Positions 52,146 through 62,444 of a stretch of 64,000 nucleotides of DNA are shown piece by piece. Location of the stretch: NCBI RefSeq assembly GCF_000314005.1, contig NZ_JH980292.1:1190964-1254963 (forward strand), given 5' to 3'. The stretch is from Spirulina subsalsa PCC 9445 (lineage in GTDB: Bacteria; Cyanobacteriota; Cyanobacteriia; Cyanobacteriales; Spirulinaceae). Under the pieces are notes generated by a model. The model was given only the letters and a program-made list of their open reading frames with translations, was not told the origin of the DNA and ran no database searches. How positions within the stretch are numbered: the stretch's first letter is position 1; each line of letters begins with the position of its first letter. A program made the position numbers and the translations under genes.

Positions 52146-52433
52146 GGTGTCCGCATCCTTCGCTCAATTCCAAAATTCACCCCAACCCCTTACCCCTTTT
52201 CAGTTGTCCTTACCTTGCTTCGATGGGTTGGGTGGCCTGCCCCAAATCTTAACACGGAACTCTGGAAGTGATCTTTACTTCCCCCTAGTCTCGGGGGAAT
52301 TTACGAATTTCCGCGACTTCCCCCTCCAGAAAAAAGTTAAGCTCTGTAGCAAAGCTAACCAGACTTTCAAAAAATTAACTTAAGATTAAGGAAAGAGAGG
52401 AAAAATCAGATTCAGAAATAAGGGGAGGGCAAA

Positions 52434-52664
52434 ATGTTAGTAATTTTGACCGATGACCAGATACTTTCCCCCCAAAACATCTGTAGTGGATGTTTACTCG
52501 CCAATCGTCAAGGTTTACCGCGTTGGCGGAACGGGAAATTAGGCTGTTGTGCCGCCACCTATCCTACACCCAGCACCCGAGCCAGTATTGCTCCCTGCTC
52601 TCAAACCAGTTGTTTAGAGTCCTACGTCTGCCAGATGGGCTTTCGAGTCGCTAACATTGATTAG
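52434..52664 (+). CDS. Small cysteine-rich protein
   Basis: 76 residues, ATG start with AGGGGAGGG eight bases upstream, an unusually good ribosome site for this window. Nine Cys: CSGC (about 18-21), CC (about 38-39), then CSQTSCLESYVC (about 55-66). MLVILTDDQILSPQNICSGC and CQMGFRVANI give it the look of a conserved small cyanobacterial protein that binds zinc or an Fe-S group. No named family recognised. tic20 follows on the same strand 46 bp later. Confidence 0.65.
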   Translation: MLVILTDDQILSPQNICSGCLLANRQGLPRWRNGKLGCCAATYPTPSTRASIAPCSQTSCLESYVCQMGFRVANID

Positions 52665-52710
52665 AAGCCCCCGTGCTTCTGGTTAATCTGTCCTCGGAGA
52701 ACACAAAATC

Positions 52711-53223
52711 ATGACCTGGCGGAGTTCCACCACCTTACAGCAAAGAGTTTTAGCCTGTTTACCCTATCTAATCCCCATGTTGCAAGTCTTACAACTGGGG
52801 GGATTAGTCTTTTCCCTTGTCCCTCCCTTAACGTTAGTTTTTTTCCCCTTATTCTTAATCGCCCCCATTTATTTCTTCAGTTTAGGGGGTTTTGCCATCG
52901 GTCCTCTGATTGTCTTTTTTGCCCTGTTTCTGCTCGTCGTCCAAAACTACAAAGTCGCCCACTTTATCCGGTTTAATACCCTACAGGCGATTATGATTTC
53001 CCTAGCGGCGTTCCTTTTACAAATTGTCTTAGAGTTTTTCGGCATGACCCAACAAGCCCTTTCTCCTTTAGGTGGTAGTAACTCCCTGTTTATGCAGATA
53101 TTAGTCACCTTAATCTATCTCGCCGCCACCGGATCCTCAATCTATGCCATTGTCCAGTGTTTACGGGGACGTTATGCCGAAATCCCCGCCATTTCTGAAG
53201 CGGTATATAACCAAGTTCGGTGA
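52711..53223 (+). CDS. Tic20 family protein
   Basis: 170 residues with four membrane helices (about 15-35 LPYLIPMLQVLQLGGLVFSL, 37-62, 66-85 and 130-150). The stretch RVLACLPYLIPM.. and NYKVAHFIRFNTLQAIMISL are typical of the Tic20 family, bacterial relatives of a subunit of the chloroplast inner-envelope import channel. In cyanobacteria the role is unknown, thought to be in membrane transport. Confidence 0.9.
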   Translation: MTWRSSTTLQQRVLACLPYLIPMLQVLQLGGLVFSLVPPLTLVFFPLFLIAPIYFFSLGGFAIGPLIVFFALFLLVVQNYKVAHFIRFNTLQAIMISLAAFLLQIVLEFFGMTQQALSPLGGSNSLFMQILVTLIYLAATGSSIYAIVQCLRGRYAEIPAISEAVYNQVR

Positions 53224-53328
53224 TTAATGATCAATTCCCCACGGATCGGGGAACAGTGATCTGTCCCATTGCTCATCCCATGTGGTAAAATCAGAGATTG
53301 CTGTGTTTAAGAGAGCAAGAAGATCACA

Positions 53329-53598
53329 ATGAGCTTGACCCAAGCGTTAAAGCAGGAAATCATCTCCGAGTACCAAGTCCACGAGACAGACACCGGATCC
53401 TCAGATGTGCAGGTTGCCATGTTGACCAAACGGATCAACCAACTGACGGAACACCTGAAAATCAACAAAAAAGACCATTCCTCCCGTCGGGGATTATTGA
53501 AACTGATCGGTCGCCGTAAACGCCTCTTAGCTTACATCCAAAAGCAAGACTATGAGCATTATCAGACGCTGATCGGTCGCTTAGGCATTCGTCGGTAA
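53329..53598 (+). CDS. rpsO: 30S ribosomal protein S15
   Basis: 89 residues, the standard length. [20 protein letters not shown] and [20 protein letters not shown] are the 16S rRNA-binding signatures. TTCCCC/GGGGAA form a 6-bp hairpin at 53235-53253 upstream. Followed by the PAM68 gene 20 bp on, a gene order often seen in cyanobacteria. Confidence 0.98.
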   Translation: MSLTQALKQEIISEYQVHETDTGSSDVQVAMLTKRINQLTEHLKINKKDHSSRRGLLKLIGRRKRLLAYIQKQDYEHYQTLIGRLGIRR

Positions 53599-53618
53599 AC
53601 CGCACAAAACATTATCTT

Positions 53619-54119
53619 ATGCCTGCTGAATCTGAACGCAACCCGCTTCCCTTTGAACCACGTTCTAAGGGGAAGAAACCTAAAAAAAATCCGGCTGCGT
53701 CCTCCAGTCGGGCTCCTTCCCAACCTGCGTTAAACAATTCCTCCCCTCCTCCCCGGAAAAACTCACGGGAGGAGGCGGATTTATCGGCCATTCCTGAACA
53801 AGTGAGTCGCAGGATGATCCGCAGGATGGCTTTATTTTCGGGCAGTCCCACGATATTAGCCCTATCGAGCTTATTTATTTTTTATTGGATTAAAACCCAA
53901 ACGGATCTACAAGTCCCGAATCCCCTGATTCTCTTGGTGAGTTTCGGGTTATTTGGTTTAGGGGTGCTGGGATTAAGTTATGGGATTTTTTCCGCGTCTT
54001 GGGATGAAGAACAAGCGGGGACTTTAATTGGATTTCGAGAATTTCGCGTGAATTTAGGGCGCACGATTCGGGCGTGGCGTAGTTCTCGCCAAGCGCTTAA
54101 AAAAACAGAAAGCGATTAA
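53619..54119 (+). CDS. PAM68 family photosystem II assembly protein
   Basis: 166 residues. A basic, Ser/Pro-rich N-terminus (RSKGKKPKKNPAASSSRAPS), IPEQVSRRMIRRMALFSG, and two membrane helices (about 75-93 and 102-125, PLILLVSFGLFGLGVLGLSYG), then SWDEEQAGTLIGFREFRVNL. PAM68 proteins aid CP47/D1 insertion in photosystem II biogenesis in the thylakoid. Likely co-transcribed with rpsO. Confidence 0.9.
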   Translation: MPAESERNPLPFEPRSKGKKPKKNPAASSSRAPSQPALNNSSPPPRKNSREEADLSAIPEQVSRRMIRRMALFSGSPTILALSSLFIFYWIKTQTDLQVPNPLILLVSFGLFGLGVLGLSYGIFSASWDEEQAGTLIGFREFRVNLGRTIRAWRSSRQALKKTESD

Positions 54120-54223
54120 GAATTTAGGGAATGTTCCCCCTAAAATGTCTGATATCGGGCATCTGGGGCGGAACAATGCCCTCCGGTTTTGAAAGTTTGT
54201 CATCTAAATATAAGGAATAGAAC

Positions 54224-55282
54224 ATGATTGTTGTAATGAAAGTGGGCTCCCCCGAAGAGGAGATTACTCGTTTAACGGAAGAGTTCACGACTTGGGGACT
54301 TAGCCCTGAGAAAATTGTGGGGCAACATAAGGTTGTCATCGGTTTGGTGGGAGAAACGGCGGATTTAGATGAGCAGAATATTCAAGAAATTAGCCCTTGG
54401 ATTGAAACGGTTTTACGGGTAGAACGGCCTTATAAGCGGGCGAGTCGTGAGTTCCGTCATGGGGAGTCCAGTCAGGTGGTGATTCCTACGCCCAACGGGG
54501 ATGTGATCATTGGTGAACAGTTCCCGATTTCTATTGTGGCGGGGCCTTGTTCGGTGGAAAACGAGGAAATGATTGTGGAAACCGCTCGTCGTGTGGGGGC
54601 GGCTGGGGCGAAATTCTTACGGGGTGGGGCTTATAAGCCTCGGACTTCTCCCTATGCGTTCCAAGGTCACGGGGAAAGCGCGCTGGAGTTGTTGGCGGCA
54701 GCGCGGGAAGCGTCGGGCTTGGGGATTATTACGGAAGTGATGGATACAGCCGATCTGGAGAAGGTGGCGGATGTGGCGGATGTGGTGCAAATTGGGGCGC
54801 GCAATATGCAGAACTTCTCGCTGTTGAAAAAGGTGGGGGCGCAGGATAAGCCTGTTTTACTGAAACGGGGGATGTCTGCAACGATTGATGAATGGTTGAT
54901 GGCGGCGGAGTATATTTTAGCGGCCGGGAATCCCAATGTGATTTTATGTGAGCGGGGTGTTCGCACATTTGACCGTTCCTATGCTCGGAATACGTTGGAT
55001 TTAGCGGTGATTCCGGTGTTGCGGACTTTAACCCATTTGCCGATTATGATTGACCCGAGTCACGGCACGGGGCGCTGGGAATATGTTCCGGCTATGGCGA
55101 AGGCGGCGATCGCAGCCGGAACGGATTCGTTGATGATTGAAGTTCACCCCAATCCGGCTAAGGCTTTATCGGATGGGCCTCAATCTCTCACCCCGGATCG
55201 CTTTGATGCCTTGGTGAAGGAGTTGGCGGTGATTGGCCGGGCGGTTGAACGCTGGCCTGAACCTCAAGTGGCTTTGGTTTAG
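54224..55282 (+). CDS. aroF: 3-deoxy-7-phosphoheptulonate synthase
   Basis: 352 residues. A ferredoxin-like N-terminal regulatory domain (about 1-75, [20 protein letters not shown]..) precedes the class I-beta DAHP synthase barrel: [63 protein letters not shown], and [16 protein letters not shown]. It joins PEP and erythrose 4-phosphate, the entry to the shikimate pathway. The N-terminal domain is where aromatic amino acids feed back in homologues. Confidence 0.96.
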   Translation: MIVVMKVGSPEEEITRLTEEFTTWGLSPEKIVGQHKVVIGLVGETADLDEQNIQEISPWIETVLRVERPYKRASREFRHGESSQVVIPTPNGDVIIGEQFPISIVAGPCSVENEEMIVETARRVGAAGAKFLRGGAYKPRTSPYAFQGHGESALELLAAAREASGLGIITEVMDTADLEKVADVADVVQIGARNMQNFSLLKKVGAQDKPVLLKRGMSATIDEWLMAAEYILAAGNPNVILCERGVRTFDRSYARNTLDLAVIPVLRTLTHLPIMIDPSHGTGRWEYVPAMAKAAIAAGTDSLMIEVHPNPAKALSDGPQSLTPDRFDALVKELAVIGRAVERWPEPQVALV

Positions 55283-55300
55283 GTGGTGTATCCCCCCTAG

Positions 55301-55319
55301 CCCCCCTTTGGAAGGGGGG
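55301..55319. terminator. Hairpin downstream of aroF
   Basis: CCCCCCTT (55301-55308) pairs with AAGGGGGG (55312-55319) around a 3-nt loop. It lies 19 bp after the aroF stop and is followed by further CCCCTGCTCCC-type repeats up to the proA start. No T-run. Confidence 0.4.
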
Positions 55320-55386
55320 AATAATAGCCCCCCTAGCCCCCCTGCTCCCCTGCTCCCCTGTTCCCTGTTCCCTGTTCCCTATTCCC

Positions 55387-56664
55387 ATGGAAATTGCTCG
55401 AAAAACACGCCAAGCGGCTCAAAATTTAGCGGTTTTGTCTAGTGAGGAGAAAAATCAGGCTCTGGAGTCTATCGCCCAAGCGTTGGACGGGGCGACTCCC
55501 GAGATTGTAGCGGCGAATGAGGAGGATTGCCGGGTCGCTGAAGCGGAGGGGATTTCCTCGGCTTTGTTTGCCCGGTTGAAGTTGGGGGAGAGTAAGTTAC
55601 AAAGTGCGATCGCCGGGGTGCGAGATGTGATCAAGTTACCGGATCCGGTGGGGACGGTACAGATTCATCGGGAGCTAGACGACGGGTTAATTCTGCGGCG
55701 GGTTACTTGCCCGTTAGGGGTGTTAGGGATCATTTTTGAGGCCAGACCCGAAGCCCTCATTCAAATCACTAGCTTGGCGATAAAATCGGGCAATGGAGTG
55801 ATTTTGAAGGGGGGGAAGGAAGCGATTCGCTCTTGTCAGATTTTGGTGGAAGTGATTCACCGGGCTTTAGCGGGAACGGCGGTGAGTCCCGACGCGGTGC
55901 AGTTGCTCACGACGCGGGAGGAAATTCGCACGCTGTTGGGGTGGGATGACTATGTGGATTTGATTATTCCCCGAGGGTCTAATGCGTTTGTGCGCTATGT
56001 TCAGGACAATACCCGGATTCCGGTATTAGGCCACGCGGATGGGATTTGTCATCTGTATGTTGACGAAGCGGTGGATTTTGCCCAAGGGGTGAGTTTAGCG
56101 GTGGATGGGAAAACTCAATATCCGGCCGCTTGTAATGCCATTGAAACTTTGTTGGTACATCAGGGAGTTGCAGCCCAATTTTTACCCCTAGTTGCTCAAG
56201 CGCTACAGGAGAAGGGGGTTAAATTGTTGGGGGATGGGAAGACTCAAGCGATTATCCCTGTGGAAGCGGCTACGGAGGAGGATTGGCGAACGGAGTATAG
56301 TGATTTGATTTTGTCGGTTAAGGTGGTGGAATCGGTAGAGGAAGCGATTGGGCATATTAACACTTACGGATCTAAACATACGGATGCGATCGCCACCACT
56401 AACCCAGAAACGGCGCAACTCTTCTTAAATCTTGTCGATGCGGCCGGAGTCTATCATAACTGTTCTACCCGTTTCGCGGATGGTTTCCGCTACGGATTCG
56501 GGGCAGAAGTGGGCATCAGCACCCAACAAATGCCCCCCCGTGGCCCTGTGGGATTAGAGGGATTAGTGACTTATAAATATAAGTTGATTGGGCAAGGTCA
56601 TATTGCCGCAACTTATTCAGGGAAAGAGGCTAAACCTTTTACCCATCGGGATATTGCAGAATAA
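55387..56664 (+). CDS. proA: Glutamate-5-semialdehyde dehydrogenase
   Basis: 425 residues. Second step of proline synthesis: reduces gamma-glutamyl phosphate with NADPH to glutamate semialdehyde. [20 protein letters not shown] (about 119), [12 protein letters not shown] (nucleotide site), [13 protein letters not shown] (catalytic Cys about 218) and GTKHTDAI-like [11 protein letters not shown] are present. No Shine-Dalgarno is visible, as the ATG follows repeats of CCCTGTTCCC. MITE copy D starts 16 bp after the stop. Confidence 0.96.
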   Translation: MEIARKTRQAAQNLAVLSSEEKNQALESIAQALDGATPEIVAANEEDCRVAEAEGISSALFARLKLGESKLQSAIAGVRDVIKLPDPVGTVQIHRELDDGLILRRVTCPLGVLGIIFEARPEALIQITSLAIKSGNGVILKGGKEAIRSCQILVEVIHRALAGTAVSPDAVQLLTTREEIRTLLGWDDYVDLIIPRGSNAFVRYVQDNTRIPVLGHADGICHLYVDEAVDFAQGVSLAVDGKTQYPAACNAIETLLVHQGVAAQFLPLVAQALQEKGVKLLGDGKTQAIIPVEAATEEDWRTEYSDLILSVKVVESVEEAIGHINTYGSKHTDAIATTNPETAQLFLNLVDAAGVYHNCSTRFADGFRYGFGAEVGISTQQMPPRGPVGLEGLVTYKYKLIGQGHIAATYSGKEAKPFTHRDIAE

Positions 56665-56679
56665 TCAGAAATTTATTTA

Positions 56680-56856
56680 GGGCTTGCTGTTCGCGAAGCG
56701 TTGCGTAGCAATATAACTCTACTCGTGGGGCTAGGGAACAGGGAACGGGGAACAGGGAACAGGGGAAATTCAGGTTTTTGCCCTCAAGTCTATTTAATTT
56801 GGTATAAACGGCTAAAAGTCCTAGTAACACTGCTTAGAGGGATATTCAGCAGACCC
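56680..56856. mobile_element. MITE copy D (177 bp, inverted, TA-flanked)
   Basis: GGGCTTGCTG at the left and ATTCAGCAGACCC at the right, with TA at 56678-56679 and 56857-56858. The complement of its right part (AGCAGTGTTACTAGGACTTT) agrees with copy A for about 48 bp. A REP-like word TTCGCGAAGCGTTGCGTAGC (56690-56709) interrupts its left arm. It lies between proA and the CRISPR array. Confidence 0.7.
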
Positions 56857-56877
56857 TATTTAATTTCAACGCCTAAT

Positions 56878-58796
56878 GTTTCAATACCTAATAGGCATTA
56901 TACAGCATTTCAAGTTTCTATTCTTTTGTGTTTTATCCTAATTTTTCTGTTTCAATACCTAATAGGCATTATACAGCATTTCAAGACAAATAGTTAAGTA
57001 AGCGGATCTGAAGATCAGAAGTTTCAATACCTAATAGGCATTATACAGCATTTCAAGATTAGAGATTGTCCGTCCCAATGCTCAACAAAAATCTAGTTTC
57101 AATACCTAATAGGCATTATACAGCATTTCAAGGTTTAGCACCGTGTTGGTCGTCGGGTCTTATTCCGTTTCAATACCTAATAGGCATTATACAGCATTTC
57201 AAGAGCATCAAAGCCGCTTATGAAAGCGAGAAATGGGTTTCAATACCTAATAGGCATTATACAGCATTTCAAGTCGGATAAGTAGGGCAGGGAATTGGGC
57301 TGAGTTTCAATACCTAATAGGCATTATACAGCATTTCAAGTTTAGATGAAGGTTTCCAGAACTTAGAAGCGGTTTCAAAGTTTCAATACCTAATAGGCAT
57401 TATACAGCATTTCAAGGGGGCGGCCCGGCAGGACGACAGATTCCGGGGTCTTGTTTCAATACCTAATAGGCATTATACAGCATTTCAAGCCTTGCTGCCC
57501 CTGCGTTTCGGTCTTCGGGTGTGTTTCAATACCTAATAGGCATTATACAGCATTTCAAGAAGTAGTAGCAGGTAGAGCGTTAGCATTAACGCTTTTTAAG
57601 GGGTTTCAATACCTAATAGGCATTATACAGCATTTCAAGTGGTCTTGACGCTAGCACCGCTCATCGTACAATGGCGTTTCAATACCTAATAGGCATTATA
57701 CAGCATTTCAAGTCGTTTTTCCGTGAGGTTTGAGGATGTTTTTGAGGTTTCAATACCTAATAGGCATTATACAGCATTTCAAGGGAAGCCAAATGTACGA
57801 ACGCGTCGTTAGGAGAAGTTTCAATACCTAATAGGCATTATACAGCATTTCAAGGTCGAGGAAAGCAAAATAGACCCACCAGTACCAGGTTTCAATACCT
57901 AATAGGCATTATACAGCATTTCAAGGAGTTAGAAGAGGAGATAAATCAGTGGTTTGCCAGTAGTTTCAATACCTAATAGGCATTATACAGCATTTCAAGG
58001 AGGATGGGCGGGCAGACTGCGCCCCCTTGAGCGCGTTTCAATACCTAATAGGCATTATACAGCATTTCAAGCATAGTTCCTCCTATTTCCCCTATCATAC
58101 CATCTCTCTTGTTTCAATACCTAATAGGCATTATACAGCATTTCAAGCTTCATCGGTACGATCAAGGCTGGGGGCGTTGGCATCACTTTGTTTCAATACC
58201 TAATAGGCATTATACAGCATTTCAAGATTTGGGCATAGTGTCAGCAGTGTGCTATGATAGGTTTCAATACCTAATAGGCATTATACAGCATTTCAAGATT
58301 TCCTGCATTTTGACTATGGATTCTACGCCTTTGTTTCAATACCTAATAGGCATTATACAGCATTTCAAGGTGGAAAGTTTCGGTGATATCTTCAACCATC
58401 TGCCGTTTCAATACCTAATAGGCATTATACAGCATTTCAAGTCTGCGATCTACGGTCTGCCCGGTAAGGGTAAATGTTTCAATACCTAATAGGCATTATA
58501 CAGCATTTCAAGCATCTTATGTGGGCTGTGACGTTGTTACGGATGTTTCAATACCTAATAGGCATTATACAGCATTTCAAGGAGCGAACGGGTGTACCCT
58601 CGGTGAATGAGTTCCTGTTTCAATACCTAATAGGCATTATACAGCATTTCAAGAGGGAGATTTGCTGCTTGGGCGATCGCCATCAAGTTTCAATACCTAA
58701 TAGGCATTATACAGCATTTCAAGATGATTTAGCAGGATCTATTAAAGATTATTTAGCGAGTTTCAATACCTAATAGGCATTATACAGCATTTCAAG
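56878..58796 (-). CRISPR. CRISPR array, 27 repeats and 26 spacers
   Basis: The 37-bp repeat starts GTTTCAATACCTAATAGGCA and ends TTATACAGCATTTCAAG on the plus strand. All 27 copies read identically, starting at 56878, 56949, 57021, 57096 and so on to the last at 58760-58796. Spacers run from 30 to 43 bp, mostly 33-36, and none repeats. Read on the minus strand the repeat ends in ATTGAAAC, the usual 8-nt crRNA 5' handle, so transcription should run from high to low coordinates with the leader at 58797 onward. No cas gene occurs in the window. Repeat and variable spacer lengths resemble cyanobacterial type I-D or III arrays; the type is inference. Confidence 0.97.
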
Positions 58797-59058
58797 AGCG
58801 GCGGTCTGAAAGCGTTACCTCACCTTGTTTTCCCGCTTCACTTGCGCGACACCCACAAGAAAACTATAACACAGCCTCCGGGAAAAGACAAGAAACGGCT
58901 GAAACCCTTGCCCTGTAAGGTGCGCGACACCCTCCAAACCTCGACAGCCCCCAAAACCAGAGCCACCTTGGGGTTCAGCCCGCCTCAGCGTTCCTCGAAA
59001 AAAAACACCTACCCCGTCGCGCAAAAAACCCCCAGAGAAACCATTCCTGCTCACCCAA
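58797..59058 (-). promoter_or_regulatory. CRISPR leader with sigma70-type promoter
   Basis: 262 bp between the array and yjbQ with no gene. On the minus strand TTGTCT (58891-58886) and TATAGT (58868-58863) are 17 bp apart, a good -35/-10 pair, placing the transcript start near 58855, about 60 bp before the first repeat. TGCGCGACACC occurs twice on the plus strand (58843-58853 and 58921-58931), flanking the promoter, and GGCTGAAACCC/GGGGTTCAGCC form an inverted pair (58898-58908, 58970-58980). Leader function follows from repeat polarity. Confidence 0.65.
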
Positions 59059-59481
59059 TCACGCCCCCTGGACATGAATCACCACTTGGCGCTGATGGGG
59101 GCGTTGGCGATGTTCCCACAAATAAACCCCCTGCCACGTTCCCAAAACTAAACGCCCGTGAGCGACGGGAATCTGTTCCGAGGTGCGAGTGAGAGCAGAA
59201 CGAATATGAGCGGGCATATCATCGGGGCCTTCTGCGTCGTGAATGTAGCTTTTGCCATCTTCGGGGACTAATTTGGCGAAAAAGTGGCTTAAGTCCCGCA
59301 AAACGTCAGGATCCGCGTTTTCCTGAATCACTAGACTGGCTGAAGTGTGACGAACAAACAAGGTACAAAGTCCCGTCTCAATCCCCGATTGAGCCACTAC
59401 CGACTGCACTTGAGCGGTGATATCGTGGAAACTCTTCCCTTGGGTATGCACTTTAAGAATTTGTTGGCTGAGAGTAGACAT
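59059..59481 (-). CDS. yjbQ: YjbQ family (UPF0047) protein
   Basis: 140 residues from ATG 59481; GTG 59487, which overlaps the pcyA stop as TAGTG, is an alternative. ITAQVQSVVAQSGIETGLCTLFVRHTSASLVIQENADPDVLRDL and HDAEGPDDMPAHIRSALTRTSEQIPVAHGRLVLGTWQGVYLWEHR are the family motifs, with His and Glu residues lining a putative metal site. Some members show weak thiamine-phosphate synthase activity; the true role is unknown. Tightly behind pcyA, so co-translated. Confidence 0.93.
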   Translation of the reverse strand: MSTLSQQILKVHTQGKSFHDITAQVQSVVAQSGIETGLCTLFVRHTSASLVIQENADPDVLRDLSHFFAKLVPEDGKSYIHDAEGPDDMPAHIRSALTRTSEQIPVAHGRLVLGTWQGVYLWEHRQRPHQRQVVIHVQGA

Positions 59482-59486
59482 AATCA

Positions 59487-60233
59487 CTAGGGAGTAGGCA
59501 AATCAAACAAGACTTCAGTCATATAGGTTTGGGCCCAAGCGTTCCCAAAGGCCTTTTCTAACACTCGTCGGGTTTTATCGTTTAAACGCTGTTGAGTGCA
59601 ATAGTGATTTTGCCCTTGCCAGTTCAGTTGACGGGCTTGGGGGCTGAGGGGTTCCGCTTGGATGGCTTGGCGGCAGTGGAGGCTGAGGAAGTCCTGCACA
59701 GACTGGATAAATTGCTGTTGTTCCTTTTCGTCGGTTGGACGTACAAACAGACAAAAGTCTGAGAATATCTCACCCCAAGGGGGGAGTTCCCGAGGTTGGC
59801 TAAATTGGGGAGAGGGTAGGGCTTCTAGACCTTTTTGGTAGGAGTCGGGGAGTTGACGATGGGGGAGGGTGGGGGAGAGGTCAACAATGGCGGCGCTGAT
59901 TTGCCCTCGTCCGCCTACAATATCACTGCCAAACATGGGTAAGCTGAAATCTAGGCGGGGGAACATGACACAGTGGAGGATGTCTAGATTGTTGCCCACT
60001 TTAGCTAGTTCTAGGTGGAGTTTGCGGAATTGGGGGGTTTGGTGACATCGGTTTTCAATGCGTAACCGTTCCCCTTCGAGTTTCCCCTCTACATAGCCTA
60101 ATCCTTCTGGCAGTTGATAGGGCGACAGTTGAAGCTCTGTTTCCCAAGTGGTGAGGATGACATCAGCCAGTTGACGGATGAGGGGGTGGAGATCATCACG
60201 GAGGCTGGAGGGGGGGACGGTGGAAGATGTCAT
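59487..60233 (-). CDS. pcyA: Phycocyanobilin:ferredoxin oxidoreductase
   Basis: 248 residues, family length. PcyA reduces biliverdin IXalpha by four electrons from ferredoxin to phycocyanobilin, the chromophore of phycobilisomes and phytochromes. GEGR-like region [23 protein letters not shown] (with the Glu that contacts the bilin), [26 protein letters not shown] (His and Asp that donate protons) and [20 protein letters not shown] are seen. The stop overlaps the possible GTG of yjbQ. Confidence 0.96.
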   Translation of the reverse strand: MTSSTVPPSSLRDDLHPLIRQLADVILTTWETELQLSPYQLPEGLGYVEGKLEGERLRIENRCHQTPQFRKLHLELAKVGNNLDILHCVMFPRLDFSLPMFGSDIVGGRGQISAAIVDLSPTLPHRQLPDSYQKGLEALPSPQFSQPRELPPWGEIFSDFCLFVRPTDEKEQQQFIQSVQDFLSLHCRQAIQAEPLSPQARQLNWQGQNHYCTQQRLNDKTRRVLEKAFGNAWAQTYMTEVLFDLPTP

Positions 60234-60339
60234 AATGTGGTGGAGAGTGTGAATAGGGGGCAGGTCTATAGTGGGTCTAGATCAACGATATACTGAGATC
60301 GCCCCCTTGTCATGTTGATTTGTTTCGGGAGGAGCGAGA

Positions 60340-60504
60340 ATGTTTGGTTTAGGTTGGCCGGAAGTGGTGGTGATTGCGATCGCGGGATTGTTGATTTTTG
60401 GACCCAAAAAAATCCCCGAAATGGGGGCAGCCCTCGGAAAAACCCTCCGGGGATTCCGAGAAGAACTCAACAATCCCCCCAAAGAAGAGGACGAGGAACT
60501 CTAG
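60340..60504 (+). CDS. tatA: Sec-independent translocase subunit TatA/E
   Basis: 54 residues, shorter than the usual gene-finder limit but with a GGAGG ribosome site at 60328-60332. FGLGWPEVVVIAIAGLLIFGPKKIPEMGAALGKTLRGFREE is the full TatA signature: short membrane helix, hinge FGPKK, and amphipathic helix, then an acidic tail (EEDEEL). TatA forms the pore for folded proteins in the plasma or thylakoid membrane. Divergent from pcyA; ydcF follows 81 bp on. Confidence 0.93.
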   Translation: MFGLGWPEVVVIAIAGLLIFGPKKIPEMGAALGKTLRGFREELNNPPKEEDEEL

Positions 60505-60585
60505 GGTTAATAGGGTGAGCTTCTCTGTCCCTTGGATTACAAGTCACAAAGGTATCGGGATAGCAGAAAAAAGGAGTGAGAGACG

Positions 60586-61239
60586 TTGAGCGTACTTCGA
60601 CCCGCGATAAATTCAGCCCATCGGGTACATTTTCCGACGCTTTGCCTTCAGATTCTTGGGGGGCTAGGATTGGCTGGAGTCGGTTTAGGGGGGTATCTGA
60701 TGGTGAGAATTGCGATCGCCACCTATCAAGCCCCCCAACCTCAAGCCATCCTCACCCTCGGGGGAGACTTTGACCGAGAATTCTTTACCGCCCACTTTGC
60801 CCTCTCCCGTCCCGACTTAGACATCTGGATATCCTCGGGCGGCCTCCCCCAAGACCTCTCCCAGCAATACTTTCACGACCTCGGCATCCCCGAATCCCGC
60901 CTACACTACGACCAACGGGCGGTAGATACCGTAACCAATTTCACCTCCCTTGTTCACGACCTCAAACAACAGGACATTCAACATCTTTATCTCATCACCT
61001 CCGACTTTCACATGAGACGAGCAAAACTCATTGCAGCCCTCGTCCTCGGCAGTCACGGAGTCATTATCACCCCCGTCTCCGTCCCCACCCGCACCCCCCC
61101 AGAATCCCCCGTCCACATCCTACGGGATGGCCTGCGGGGAGTCCTTTGGATACTCACCGGACGCACCGGGGCCAATCTCAACCGCACACTCTTGTTCACC
61201 TCACCCGGGGACTTGGAACAAAGGGAAAGGAGGGTTTAG
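60586..61239 (+). CDS. YdcF/ElyC (DUF218) family membrane protein
   Basis: 217 residues, TTG start with AAGGAG ten bases upstream. One N-terminal membrane helix (about 19-40, LCLQILGGLGLAGVGLGGYLMV) and a DUF218 Rossmann-type domain: AILTLGGDFDRE, DIWISSGGLPQDL, YDQRAVDTVTNFTSLV and LYLITSDFHMRRAKLIAALVL (SDFHMxRA is the family signature). Relatives such as ElyC and SanA act in envelope and peptidoglycan-lipid metabolism. Follows tatA on the same strand. Confidence 0.88.
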   Translation: MSVLRPAINSAHRVHFPTLCLQILGGLGLAGVGLGGYLMVRIAIATYQAPQPQAILTLGGDFDREFFTAHFALSRPDLDIWISSGGLPQDLSQQYFHDLGIPESRLHYDQRAVDTVTNFTSLVHDLKQQDIQHLYLITSDFHMRRAKLIAALVLGSHGVIITPVSVPTRTPPESPVHILRDGLRGVLWILTGRTGANLNRTLLFTSPGDLEQRERRV

Positions 61240-61290
61240 GCCGTTCCCTATCCCCTCCTTTGCTAACAAATCTAAGACTAACCTAGAACC

Positions 61291-62304
<1,014 letters not shown>

Positions 62305-62444
62305 CTATAACCACGAGGGGCGTGCAAACATAACATTGTATCACAGTTAGCAGTTCAAAACGCTGCGGTGTACTAATTAGCATTTTGTGGGACGCTATAT
62401 CTGGGACTTGACAAAATGCACACAACTTTAACTTGTTCAGGCGA

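Noticed and set aside
56701-58773. Open frames of 65-126 codons repeating FQYLIGIIQHFK and SIPNRHYTAFQ
   Set aside because: They are translations of the CRISPR repeat and spacers, and of MITE copy D, not genes.
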